A stretch of DNA of 64,000 bases from NCBI GenBank assembly GCA_032433765.1, contig JAVIAB010000073.1, forward strand, positions 60,609,552 through 60,673,551, given 5' to 3'. Of this stretch, positions 21,053-31,734 are shown in pieces. This stretch comes from Megaustenia siamemsis. Taxonomy: Eukaryota > Mollusca > Gastropoda > Stylommatophora > Ariophantidae. The position numbers were made by a program, and so were the translations under genes. How positions within the stretch are numbered: position 1 is the first letter of the stretch; every line of letters begins with the position of its first letter. The notes under the pieces were generated by a model. It had not been told where the DNA came from. It was given only the letters and a program-made list of their open reading frames with translations, and ran no database searches.

Positions 21053-22259
21053 ACTCAGATATCCTGCCATGTTCTAGGCTTCCATCCGTTACGACAAGAC
21101 TCAGATATCCTGCCATGTTCTAGGCTTCCATCCGTTACGACAAGACTCAGATATCCTGCCATGTTCTAGGCTTCCATTCGTTACTACAAGACTCAGATAT
21201 CCTGCCATGTTCTAGGCTTCCATTCGATACGACAAGACTCAGATATCCTGCCATGTTCTAGGCTTCCATTCGTTACGACAAGACTCAGATATCTTGCCAT
21301 GTTCTAGGCTTCCATCCGTTACTACAAGACTCAGATATCCTGCCATGTTCTAGGCTTCCATTCGTTACGACAAGACTCAGATATCTTGCCATGTTCTAGG
21401 CTTCCATCCGTTACTACAAGACTCAGATATCCTGCCATGTTCTAGGCTTCCATCCGTTACGACAAGACTCAGATATCCTGCCATGTTCTAGGCTTCCATT
21501 CGTTACGACAAGACTCAGATATCCTGCCATGTTCTAGGCTTCCATCCGTTACGACAAGACTCAGATATCCTGCCATGTTCTAGGCTTCCATCCGTTACGA
21601 CAAGACTCAGATATCCTGCCATGTTCTAGGCTTCCATTCGTTACGACAAGACTCAGATATCCTGCCATGTTCTAGGTTTCCATTCGTTACGACAAGACTC
21701 AGATATCCTGCCATGTTCTAGGCTTCCATCCGTTACGACAAGACTCAGATATCCTGCCATGTTCTAGGCTTCCATCCGTTACTACAAGACTCAGATATCC
21801 TGCCATGTCCTAGGCTTCCATCCGTTACGACAAGACTCAGATATCCTGCCATGTTCTAGGCTTCCATCCGTTACGACAAGACTCAGATATCCTGCCATGT
21901 TCTAGGCTTCCATCCGTTATGACAAGACTCATATATCCTGCCATGTTCTAGGCTTCCATCCGTCATGACAAGACTCATATATCCTGCCATGTTCTAGGCT
22001 TCCATCCGTCATGACAAGACTCATATATCCTGCCATGTTCTAGGCTTCCATCCGTCATGACAAGACTCATATATCCTGCCATGTTCTAGGCTTCCATCCG
22101 TTATGACAAGACTCAGATATCCTGCCATGTTCTAGGCTTCCATCCGTTACGACAAGACTCAGATATCCTGCCATGTTCTAGGCTTCCATCCGTTATGACA
22201 AGACTCAGATATCCTGCCATGTTCTAGGCTTCCATCCGTTGTGACAAGACTCAGATATC
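21053..22259. repeat. 46-bp satellite derived from the LINE relic
   Basis: Exactly 26 units of 46 bp plus 11 bp, with no length change. The unit contains ACTCAGATATCCTGCCATGT, TCTAGGCTTCCATCCGTTAC and GACAAG. One unit translated in the LINE frame reads NSDILPCSRLPSVTTRL, which fits between QDKVTNS and the R-L-x-W-L-G motif. Reducing the array to one unit gives a gap-free 74-base alignment with the LINE copy at about 2640-2720. Confidence 0.93.
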
Positions 22260-22480
22260 TAAGATTAATGTGGCTGGGACTTGTAAGGTGAACATTTGCT
22301 TCCTTAAGTAAATGCTGTATGGAGAGCTTGTAGATGGGGACACATGGTAGACCAACACTGAAATGTATGGCTGTCGGCTTCCTTGAATGAATTCTCCATT
22401 AGAGATAACAATTGAGGAAAGTTAATGATAACTGCAGCAAGTGCAGAGGATAACGGCTTGATAACCTTAGACTATGAAAT
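22260..22480 (+). pseudogene. LINE reverse-transcriptase relic, part 3 (C-terminus)
   Basis: Starts in the last partial 46-bp unit and reads RLMWLGLVR (for R-L-R-W-L-G-H-V-R), then YGELVDGD, GRPTLKC-like residues in a shifted frame, and a decayed terminal segment. It completes the relic whose earlier parts are at 9470-10149 and 19118-19685. Confidence 0.65.
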
Positions 22481-22592
22481 GAAATAAAAACAGGAAAAAA
22501 AAAGAGAAAAGAGGTAAGACCCCTTGACATAAAGTTACCTTGTTCGTTCAACAGCGGAAACTGTCATTTTAATAATGGCCACATCTACCACG

Positions 22593-22965
22593 GGGTGTCC
22601 GGTTAGCGCAATCGATAGGCGGTTGGCTTACCACGGCAACAGCCGGGGTTCGTACCCTGGCGAGGACACCTGGGTTTTACTAATTCCCTAAAAATTAGTA
22701 GGAGCCGCGATAGCTCAGTGGTTAGTGAACTGGACTACTACGGACAAGTGGTAGGGTTCGATCCCAACCGACGGCTCCGGGTTCACCCAGCCTTAAATGG
22801 GTACCGGATTTTTTCTGGGAAAGTAAAAGCAGCACGGGCGTAATACCGACCACATTACCCCAAAAATCATGTGCTGAAGGTCTGTAAAATATAGGGTTAC
22901 TAACACCATATTTCCCTATACGCCACTTGGCGTGACGGGGGATACTTTACTTTTTTTTTTACTTT
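22593..22965 (+). mobile_element. Dimeric tRNA-derived SINE, full length
   Basis: Two tRNA-like modules in a row. Module 1 (22594-22670): ends GGTGTCC...GGACACC form a perfect 7-bp acceptor-like stem; B-box-like GGTTCGTACCC. Linker (22671-22700): TACTAATT-CCCTAAA-AATTAGTA, a perfect 8-bp hairpin. Module 2 (22701-22778): GGAGCCG...CGGCTCC, again a perfect 7-bp stem; A box TAGCTCAGTGG, B box GGTTCGATCCC. The body then matches the monomeric SINEs and ends in TTTACTTTTTTTTTT. A perfect 12-bp TSD, ACATCTACCACG, lies at 22581-22592 and 22966-22977. Confidence 0.9.
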
Positions 22966-22977
22966 ACATCTACCACG

Positions 22978-23524
22978 AGAGAAACTGCTCGGTGTTAGTT
23001 ACAACTGAGGAGGACCCACATCTTTCTGTTTCCAGCTGTCTGTTAAGACGCAAACGGGCTTCGTGTATATATTATTTCAAAAATGTGGAACAGAAACTCA
23101 GTTTACGAGTTTCAGCAATTAATTCCTTTATACAAGACATGTAAATGAAACGCAGAACCAGCATTTACCAGTAACGATGTAAATAACATGTTTCCTTGTT
23201 CCCATCCAAGATGTGGCTAATGAGATATAATTTGTGTACAAAAAATATGTTCATGCCATTTTCTAGCTTCCATCTTCATGTGACGTCTTGTATGGGGTGT
23301 GTGATGTTAACATTTTTTTCTGCTTGTAATTTTAGTTTATGCAAAGAAAATTTACCAATGTTTTCTAGAAAAGAATTTTTTTACTGCGACTCTAGCAAGT
23401 TATCCCATAAAACGAGAAAATTGTTACCAAGTCTCATAATCTCAGGCGTACTCACATTTGTTTTATATCAATGATCATGTTCTGAGAGTGTAAACTGAAG
23501 CAATTCTTGTTGTCACTTATTTAT
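22978..23524. other. No gene recognised
   Basis: AT-rich; open frames at 22932-23144 and 23196-23474 show no motif. Confidence 0.3.
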
Positions 23525-23718
23525 ACAATTATGTTTCTAAAAACGTTAAAGCCATTATGTTTCTAAAAACGTTAAAGCCATTATGTTTCTAAAAACGTTA
23601 AAGCCATTATGTTTCTAAAAACGTTAAAGCCATTATGTTTCTAAAAACGTTAAAGCCATTATGTTTCTAAAAACGTTAAAGCCATTATGTTTCTAAAAAC
23701 GTTAAAGCCATTATGTTT
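23525..23718. repeat. 26-bp minisatellite
   Basis: About 7.5 nearly perfect copies of CGTTAAAGCCATTATGTTTC plus TAAAAA. Confidence 0.92.
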
Positions 23719-24060
23719 CTAAAGCCGTTATGTTAGTCATAACAGTTTACATGTCATAATCATAATAGTTTACTAGTTCCAACCTGTACCGGCTAAAAAC
23801 ATTGGTTGTTAATGTTATTATTACATTATTATTATTGTTAATTCGCCATGAATCATTACAAAAAAGATAATAGCAAAGTGCATTTACTTATTTCACACTT
23901 TTCTCCAAATCTAAAGAGCCCTTCATGAGAAACTTGACATAAATATGAGATACACTTGAGGGTTTTAAACACTGGGTTGAGTTTAGGTGGTCTTGAGTTG
24001 TTTAGAGGCAGTCTGTTGTAAAGAAGAGGCTGAGACTAGCTTAAGTAAACTATTGGTACC
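23719..24060. other. Unassigned AT-rich spacer
   Basis: I see no gene, repeat or RNA in this stretch. Confidence 0.3.
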
Positions 24061-25265
24061 AAGGAGCTAATTCTTTAGTTAGGTTTTTAGTAGATTAGTT
24101 AGTTTAATTAGTTAGCTAGTAAATTAGCTAGTTTAATTAGGTAGTTAATTAGTTAGTTAAATAGTTAGTTAGTTTAGTTAGTTAGTTGGTTGTTTGTGCG
24201 TTTGTTGGTTCAGTTAATTCGTTTGTTGATTGGTTAGTTGGTGTTTTGGTTGGTAGATTCAGTTAGTTAGTCTGTTACTTAGTTTAGTTAGTTAGTTAGT
24301 AATTTAGTTTAATTAGTTAGTTGGTTGGTTGGTTGGTTAGTTGGCTGGCGATTGGTTCTTTGGTTGGTTGGTTGTTCGACTGGTTGTTTGGCTGATTGGT
24401 TGTTTGGTTCAGTTGGTTAGTTTATTTAGTTGGTTGTTTGGCTGATTGGTTGTTTGGTTCAGTTGGTTAGTTTATTTAGTTGGTTGTTTGGCTGATTGGT
24501 TGTTTGGTTCAGTTGGTTAGTTTATTTAGTTGGTTGGTTTGGCTGATTGGTTGTTTGGTTCAGTTGGTTAGTTTATTTAGTTGGTTGTTTGGCTGATTGG
24601 TTGTTTGGTTCAGTTGGTTAGTTTATTTAGTTGGTTGTTTGGCTGATTGGTTGTTTGGTTCAGTTGGTTAGTTTATTTAGTTGGTTGTTTGGCTGATTGG
24701 TTGTTTGGTTCAGTTGGTTAGTTTATTTAGTTGGTTGGTTTGGCTGATTGGTTGTTTGGTTCAGTTGGTTAGTTTATTTAGTTGGTTGGTTTGGCTGATT
24801 GGTTGTTTGGTTCAGTTGGTTAGTTTATTTAGTTGGTTGTTTGGCTGATTGGTTGTTTGGTTCAGTTGGTTAGTTTATTTAGTTGGTTGTTTGGCTGATT
24901 GGTTGTTTGGTTCAGTTGGTTAGTTTATTTAGTTGGTTGTTTGGCTGGTTGGTTGTTTGGTTCAGTAATTTAATTTATATAGATAGTTGGTTAGTTGGCT
25001 GGTTGATTTGTTAGTAGTTTGGTTGGTTCAGTTAGTTAGTTGGTTGGTTGGTTGTTTGGTTGGTTTGTTGTTTGCTAGGATGGTTGTTTGGTTCAGTTAG
25101 TTTATTTAGTTAGTTTGTTAGTTGGTTGGTTTGGTTCTTTGGTTGCTTTGTTGGTTGGTTGGTTTGTTCAATTAGTTATTTGGTTGATTGATTGGTTGGT
25201 TAGTTGTTTGTTTAGTTTTATTTTGGATGGTTGGTTGGTTGGTTGGTTGGTTTAGTTAGTTAGTC
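24061..25265. repeat. GTTA/GTTG degenerate repeat with a 50-bp array
   Basis: Degenerate tetranucleotide (GTTA, GTTG, GTTT) DNA. Inside it, about 24380-24960, is a 50/51-bp satellite of about 12 units with GGCTGATTGGTTGTTTGGTT and CAGTTGGTTAGTTTATTTAG, apparently a secondary amplification of the simple repeat. Confidence 0.88.
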
Positions 25266-25489
25266 GTCCGATCATTCTCATGACATATCGAACAACTGTC
25301 CATCAGTGCTCAGATCGCTTCCCCAGAACTTCCGGCAGCGAAACAACAAAGAAATAGTTATTGCTCTCCTGCTTGACAAGTCTCCTCCTCCTTCTCCTCC
25401 TCTCCAGGCAACATTCCTTTTGATTAAGTTGAAAATCCGGGAGTGACACTAGAGCTGCAGATTCACGAACAGCATCGAAATCTGTACTT

Positions 25490-26020
25490 CAGCTAAATCT
25501 TTACTTGAGTTAAATCGTTACTTCAGCTAAATCTTTACTTGAGTTAAATCTTTACTTGAGCTAAATCGTTACTTAAGCTAAATCTTTACTTGAGCTAAAT
25601 CTTTATTTGAGCTAAATCGTTACTTCAGCTAAATCTTTACTTGAGCTAAATCTTTATTTGAGCTAAATCGTTACTTCAGCTAAATCGTTACTTAAGCTAA
25701 ATCTTTACTTCAGCTAAATCTTTATTTGAGCTAAATCGTTACTTCAGCTAAATCTTTACTTGAGCTAAATCTTTACATGAGCTAAATGGTTACTTCAGCT
25801 AAACCTTTACTTCAGCTAAATCTTTACTTCATCTGATTCTTTACTTGAGCTAATCTTTACTTGAGCTAAATCGCTACTTCAGCTAAATCTTTACTTCATC
25901 TAAATCTTTACTTCATCTAAATCTTTACTTGAGCTAAATCTTTACTTCATCTAAATCTTTACTTCATCTAAATCTTTACTTCATCTAAATCTTTACTTGA
26001 GCGAAATCTTTACTTGAGCC
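25490..26020. repeat. 17-bp minisatellite
   Basis: About 31 copies of AGCTAAATC(G/T)TTACTTS (17 bp), with ATCTAAATC variants clustered at the right end. Confidence 0.9.
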
Positions 26021-26209
26021 TAAGTTGTCAAAGGGCTGTGTCTAAATAGCGTCTTTTGATTTTTCCGCTTGAAATATTGAGCCATCAAGACACAATCATT
26101 TCTATAGACCTGAGTTTGTTTTCGGCCGGAGTGGTTCACAGAGTTCACGATTTTAGGGCTTACTGCTTGTTTTTAGTTTCCTTTTCATAAATGTAATATA
26201 AATGTAATA

Positions 26210-27624
26210 ATATAATTTGACACAAGGAAACATATAAAACGAAGAAAAGAAGGAAAGATAGCTATGATGACTGTAAAGACAGATCTTGGAAAAGACGTGG
26301 CAAAATCAACATGCAAGGAATAAGAGACAAAGGTAAAAAGCTCGGCCAGAAGAGATAAGAGAACTTATATAGATAACATGGGGTAATAAAGGCGGAGAGA
26401 GCAGCAATGATAGAAGATAGTAAAACTCTTTATAGTGTACAGAAGATGCTAACAAACACTTTAACATCTAGTGGGGCACATGTTATGGACAAATATGGAA
26501 GCATATCATCAAGTGAAGAAATACAGTCATGTTGGGCTGAACGCTTTAACAAAATTCTTAAGCGTCCAAAACCAAGGCATTTAATAGATTTGACAGCTGA
26601 CACACTAGCCTCACAGTTAGAGGTTAATTTAGATGACCTCACTTTGAATGATGTAGTGATGCTTGTAAGGATCATAGCAAACATCAAGGCTGTTGGTGAA
26701 GATGATATAACATCCGAGATGCTAAAACAATGGATAGCCATAACTTAAAACACCTGCAGAAAATATTCTGTACAATATGGAAAGCAGAAAAGGTACCCAC
26801 ACAGTGGAAAATAGTTATAATTGACAAAATACCAAAAAAGGCAATCTCAAGATTGCTACAACTAGAAAAGCGCGACCAAGTTACATCGAAAGTATTCTGT
26901 AAGATCATCATGAACAGAATCAAAGATGATGTAGGCACTGTTATATGCGAAGAACAAGCAGGTTTTAGAAAAGGAAGAACCTGCTTTGATCATATTTTCA
27001 CCCTATGAATTTTACTAGAAGAACATATAAAAAAGCAGAGACCACCACTAAAATTCATTGATTTCAAAAAGACATTCAGCAGCGATACATAAAGACTCAT
27101 TGTGGAGTATCATCTGGCAATATGGAATACAACCAGAAATTATTAATATCATCAAGAATCTGTAAGACGGCTTAAAATGTGCAGTTCTCACAGAGGCACG
27201 ACTGAATTAATGGTTTCAGATTGATACCGGAGTCAAACAAGGATGTATTTATCTCTCCTGCTATTCGGCATTGCCATCGACTTCATAATGCAGAAATAAT
27301 GAACAGGCAACAAAAGCATTGGATGGGGGACCTTGATTTTACGAACTACATAGTTCATATCAATAGCAACGTGAACATGATGCAAGTACACACACACACA
27401 CACATACAAAAACACTCTGTCATTAATAGCTAGGAAAAGAGGACCAACCAAGAAAGGGCAAAAGCAATGAAAAATCAAATTCGCCCCCAAAAAAAACAAA
27501 TATATCTGAAACAAAAAACAGTGGAAGTAGTAGATCACTTCGTATATCTTGAAAGCTACATAGATCAAAAAGGACACATACCAAAAATGAAATTACAATT
27601 AGAATATAGGCTATATTCTCTCCA
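26210..27624 (+). pseudogene. LINE reverse-transcriptase relic
   Basis: Frame pieces in order: SSSEEIQSCWAERFNKIL (about 26500-26560), IANIKAVGEDDITSEMLK (usual K-A-x-G-x-D-x-I/E block), FCTIWKAEKVPTQWK, VICEEQAGFRKGRTCFDHIFTL (the conserved E-x-Q-x-G-F-R-x-G-R block), FIDFKKTFSS (decayed F-x-D-x-x-K-A-F), IDTGVKQGC-like residues, WMGDLDFTN (decayed F-A-D-D block) and [15 protein letters not shown] (F-x-Y-L-G-S). Frame shifts near 26747 and 27007 and stops beyond make it dead. The region is interrupted at 27625 by microsatellites; the C-terminus reappears at 28711. I take it as a second LINE family, unlike 2510-2930. Confidence 0.75.
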
Positions 27625-28215
27625 ACCATCAATCCATTCATCCATCCATCCATCCATCCATCCATCCATCCACCTACCCATCCATCCATCCACCCATCCA
27701 TCAATCCATCCATCCGTCCATCCGTTGATTTGTCTGTCTGTCTGTTGTCTGTCTATTGTCTGTCTGTTGTCTGTCTGTTGTCTGTCTGTCTGTTGTCTGT
27801 CTGTTGTCTCTCTGTCTGTTGTCTGTCTGTTGTCTGTCTGTTGTGTCTGTCTGTTGTCTGTCTGTTGTCTGTCTGTCTGTTGTCTGTTGTCTGTCTGTCA
27901 GTTGTCTGTCTGTCTCTCGTCTATCTGTCTGTCTGTTGTCTGCCTGTCTGCCTGTCTGTCTATTGTCTGTCTGTAGTCTGTCTGTTGTCTGTCTGTCTGT
28001 CTGTTGTCTGTCTGTCTGTTGTCTGTCTGTTGTATGTCTGTATGTCTGTTGTCTGTCTGTCTGTTGTCTGTCTGTTGTCTGTCTGTTGTCTGTCTGTCTT
28101 TCTGGCTGTCTGTGTGTTGTCTGTCTGTCTGTGTGTCTGTGTGTCTGTGTGCCTGTCTGTCTGTCTGTTGTCTGTCTGTCTGTTGTCTGTCTGTCTATCT
28201 GTCTGTCTGTCTCTT
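27625..28215. repeat. (CATC)n and (TCTG/TTG)n microsatellites
   Basis: CATC repeats (27625-27722) followed by about 490 bp of TCTG with TTG interruptions, forming loose 15-25 bp units. The long open frames on both strands here are artefacts of the simple repeat. The tract splits the LINE relic. Confidence 0.9.
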
Positions 28216-28224
28216 CGAGCCAAA

Positions 28225-28380
28225 GACGGCACACAGAGCAGAAATTCTAGATTTGTGTGTCCAACGATCTTGTTATCAAGTGTCAGACCTTGCACAGATT
28301 CCGCATTGTATCTCGCCACATAGCTGTATTCTCGGCGAATCCCTCAATCTCGGCGAGGGAGCTGATGCCTGCTGTTGTTG
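28225..28380 (-). pseudogene. Inverted LINE C-terminus and 3' end
   Basis: On the minus strand it reads SSLAEIEGFAENTAMWRDT followed by a 3'-UTR whose end is GTGTGCCGTCTTTGGCTCGAA. The plus-strand segment at 28960-29097 has the same ending (SLAEIEQIAQNRDV, then a similar UTR ending in TGCAGTCTTCGGCT). Two copies of one LINE 3' end therefore face each other within 900 bp. Confidence 0.65.
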
Positions 28381-28459
28381 ATAATCGAAAATACTAATCA
28401 CAAAACAAAGCTTAATATTAACACATCAAACGTATTATCCACCCTCACCCATGCCACAG

Positions 28460-28697
28460 TCAGTGATTATTGAACTGGACTACAAAGGACAAGAGGTAGG
28501 GTTCGATCCCAACCGACGGCTTCCGGGTTCACCCAGCCTTAAATAGGTACCGAATATCTTTCTGGGAAAGTAAAGCGGCCGGGCGTAATACTGATCACAT
28601 CACCCCAAAAATCATATACCGAAGGTCTGTAAAATGTATGGCCACTAACACCATATTCCCTATACACCACTTGGCATGACGGGGCTCTTTACTTTTG
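28460..28697 (+). mobile_element. tRNA-derived SINE, 5'-truncated
   Basis: Starts inside the A box (TCAGTGATTATTGAACTGG) and continues with B box GGTTCGATCCC and the full body to CTTTACTTTTG. Perfect 13-bp TSD ACCCATGCCACAG at 28447-28459 and 28698-28710. 5' truncation with an intact TSD indicates target-primed reverse transcription. Confidence 0.88.
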
Positions 28698-28710
28698 ACC
28701 CATGCCACAG

Positions 28711-29100
28711 GAAAATACTTCATATACCAGGGAACGAATTGAAGACTAGTGCAGAAATAAGAGAAATAACAAATCATCCTAAAATATATATAATCAAATA
28801 TAACATCTATAATCAAGAAAGTAAGGTGGCCATATGATGAGAAGAGACAACAAGAAAGTATCCCACAAATGGGAACCAGGGGCTACAGGAAGAGGTCGAC
28901 CTAGAGAAACACTAAAAGGTACACTGAAGCGAGAGGCAACTACAGCAGGAAATGGCTCCCTCGCCGAGATTGAGCAAATCGCTCAGAACAGAGACGTATA
29001 AGGAAATACAATGAGGGTTCGGTACAATATCTGATGCTTGATAAGAAAAATAATCAAATATAGAGTCTAGAATTTGTGCTCTGCGTGCAGTCTTCGGCTA
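28711..29100 (+). pseudogene. LINE C-terminus and 3'-UTR
   Basis: ELKTSAEIREITNHPKI (about 28735-28790) precedes a frame shift; then a 55-codon frame, 28834-29001, reads MMRRDNKKVSHKWEPGATG, GRPRETLK and SLAEIEQIAQNRDV with a stop. This is a normal LINE ORF2 end (H-V-M-R-R-D-N-x-K-V, G-R-G-R-P-R, terminal W/R segment). A UTR of about 95 bp follows. It is probably the end of the relic at 26210-27624, displaced by microsatellites, an inverted LINE fragment and a SINE. Confidence 0.65.
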
Positions 29101-29205
29101 GAAAGAATAATATTTAGACAGACACACAGACAGAGACAGGCATATAAATATATAGAGATAGCTAAGCAAATAAATAGGCAGGCAGGTAGGTAGGTAGGTA
29201 GAATA
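29101..29205. repeat. ACAG/TAGG microsatellites
   Basis: Short ACAG-rich and (TAGG)n runs. Confidence 0.75.
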
Positions 29206-30264
29206 TAATTTGAAATATGTTATATCCATCGACAAATGTAAGTACGTCCGAGCTTCAAATGTCTGTATTTTACGATTTGTTTTATTTGATGGCATGTATA
29301 AAGTTCTAGCTTTGGTTTATAAAACAAAAACAGGGGTTTCAATAATCTCTCAAGTACTTACTTGTATATATTTCATTAACAAATTCCTGGGTTTTTATTC
29401 TTTCCTGCTTTTCCAGTTTGCATTTACCCAACATCTGTTGGGGTTTGTTAGCAGTTCCCACGACGTTATGTTCCATCTGCTGTACGATGTAACGAACACG
29501 ATTACGACTGGTTAAAATACTGAACTAAAGTCGAGTAGAGTTGAAGAAACTATGGATAGAGAAAAGAAAACAGCAAACATAGCTCACTAAATAAATTAAA
29601 AGAGTAACTATTGCTTTCAATTAATTAAATGTTTTACAGCAATGCTAGATGATATTTGTTATTGTTATGGTAATGTAAGGTCCCGGTATCACTGCAAACG
29701 AATTAAAATCCATAATTGCTTAACCGCCTGTGCCAGTGGAATCATCTGAATTACTATCTCATCTTCCAAACATAGAAAAGTAGTTGCAGTCCCCATCAGA
29801 GCAGTCTCAGCACGCCAAAAGATGAAATCGCACAGAAAGTAAACGCAGCCATCTTTTCCCCGTCATACGATATCATCGTAAGCAATCTGAATATCGAAAC
29901 ACGATCAAAACGGATGAAATGCACAGCTCACGGTGTGCACAGAGCACTAAACTCAGTAGCTCCGGCAGCAAGCCGGACTTGGAATATGAGGAAACTGCAA
30001 CAAGGAACACTTTTCAGACAGAGCCTTTAAAAGTTCCTGCCGCCTATCCGCCATATTAACCGGTTCCTCCAATAACGACGTATATTGCAATCAACACAGA
30101 AGACATTATTGCGTACACTGTAGAGGATTTCAGATCACTTGCACGTCATCCGTTTCACCGGCGAAGATCCTAAAAGTTGAACTCTCTATCTATACACTTG
30201 TATATGACAATTGTGCATAACCGAAAGTCCGAATTAGACTCATCAATTCCAATCCTTACGTGTA
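29206..30264. other. No gene recognised
   Basis: About 1 kb of unique-looking sequence. A 29210-29515 plus frame has no motif. I cannot assign function. Confidence 0.3.
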
Positions 30265-31437
30265 CTTGACCTGTCAGTGTGCTGTGTCCACTTATTATTC
30301 TTGTGTTTACGTCACCTGTTAGTGCGTTGTGCCCACATGTTATCCTTGTGTTTATGTCACATGTCAGTGTGCTGTGTCCACTTATTATCCTTGTGTTTAC
30401 GTCACCCAGTGTGCTGTGTCCACTTGTTATCCTTGTGTTTACGTCACATATCAGTGTGCTATGTCCACTTGTTATCATTGTGTTTACGTCACATATCAGT
30501 GTGCTGTGTCCACTTGTTATCCTTGTGTTTACATCACATGTCAGTGTGCTGTGTCCACTTGTTATCCTTGTGTTTACGTCACATATCAGTGTGCTGTGTC
30601 CACTTATCCTTGTGTTTACGTCCTATCAGTGTGCTGTGTCCACTTGTTATCCTTGTGTTTACATCACATGTCAGTGTGCTGTGTCCACTTGTTATCCTTG
30701 TGTTTACGTCACCTATCAGTGTGCTGTGTCCACATCTTATCCTTGTGTTTACGTCACCTATCAGTGTGCTGTGTCCACATCTTATCCTTGTGTTTACGTC
30801 ACCTATCAGTGTCCTGTGTCCACTTATTATCCTTGTGTTTACGTCACCTATCAATGTGCTGTGTCCACTTATTATCCTTGTGTTTACGTCACCTATCAGT
30901 GTGCTGTGTCCACTTATTATCCTTGTGTTTACGTCACCTATCAGTGTGCTGTGTCCACTTGTTATCCTTATGTCTACATCACCTATCAGTGTGCTGTGTC
31001 CACTTATTATCCTTGTGTTTACGTCACCTATCAGTGTGCTGTGTCCACTTATTATCCTTGTGTTTACGTCACCTATCAGTGTGCTGTGTCCACTTGTTAT
31101 CCTTATGTCTACATCACCTATCAGTGTGCTGTGTCCACTTATTATCCTTGTGTTTACGTCACCTATCAGTGTGCTGTGTCCACTTGTTATCCTTATGTCT
31201 ACATCACCTATCAGTGTGCTGTGTCCACTTATTATCCTTGTGTTTACGTCACCTATCAGTGTGCTGTGTCCACTTATTATCCTTGTGTTTACGTCACCTA
31301 TCAGTGTGCTGTGTCCACTTATTATCCTTGTGTTTACGTCACCTATCAGTGTGCTGTGTCCACTTGTTATCCTTGTGTTTACGTCACCTATCAGTGTGCT
31401 GTGTCCACTGTTATCCTTGTGTCTACATCACCTGTCA
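30265..31437. repeat. 45-bp satellite
   Basis: About 26 units of 45 bp with TATCAGTGTGCTGTGTCCAC, TTATTATCCTTGTGTTTACG and TCACC. Divisible by three and free of stops, so all three plus frames stay open for 384-416 codons; none is likely to be a gene. It shares a core with the 43-bp array to the right. Confidence 0.93.
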
Positions 31438-31734
31438 GGCTAAAAAAGCATGCAATAAACAATTTATCAGCAAAAACTATTGACCTGTGTATACCATCCT
31501 CACTTATTCCAAGCCCACATCGGGGTTAAAGGTCATATTCGTACACAAAATAACTACTGGGTGAAGTAAGTGGTCTTAACCACCCTGAATGGACAAACAG
31601 GCTACGCCATTTGTCAGTGTTATGTGTTCCATTGTTCTGCAGTATGTCGACGCAGCTAGTATGTGTTGTGTCCGGTTAATTTACGTCGTGTACAAGTGAC
31701 GGTATCACTATGTTGTGATAACTTCTTCTACAAT
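31438..31734. other. Spacer between the two related arrays
   Basis: Unique sequence, with isolated half-units (for example GTCAGTGTTATGTGTTCCA near 31612) suggesting it once belonged to the array. Confidence 0.4.

Noticed and set aside
22594..22778. Two functional tRNA genes
   Set aside because: Acceptor-like stems pair, but anticodon and T-arm geometry is poor, and the same sequence recurs as part of a SINE with TSDs.
27701..28319. Long Ser/Val/Cys-rich and Gln/Thr/Asp-rich frames on both strands
   Set aside because: Low-complexity TCTG repeat read in several frames.
30277..31529. Three overlapping plus-strand frames of 384-416 codons
   Set aside because: All three frames are open because a 45-bp unit without stops is repeated; no family motif and no conserved frame.
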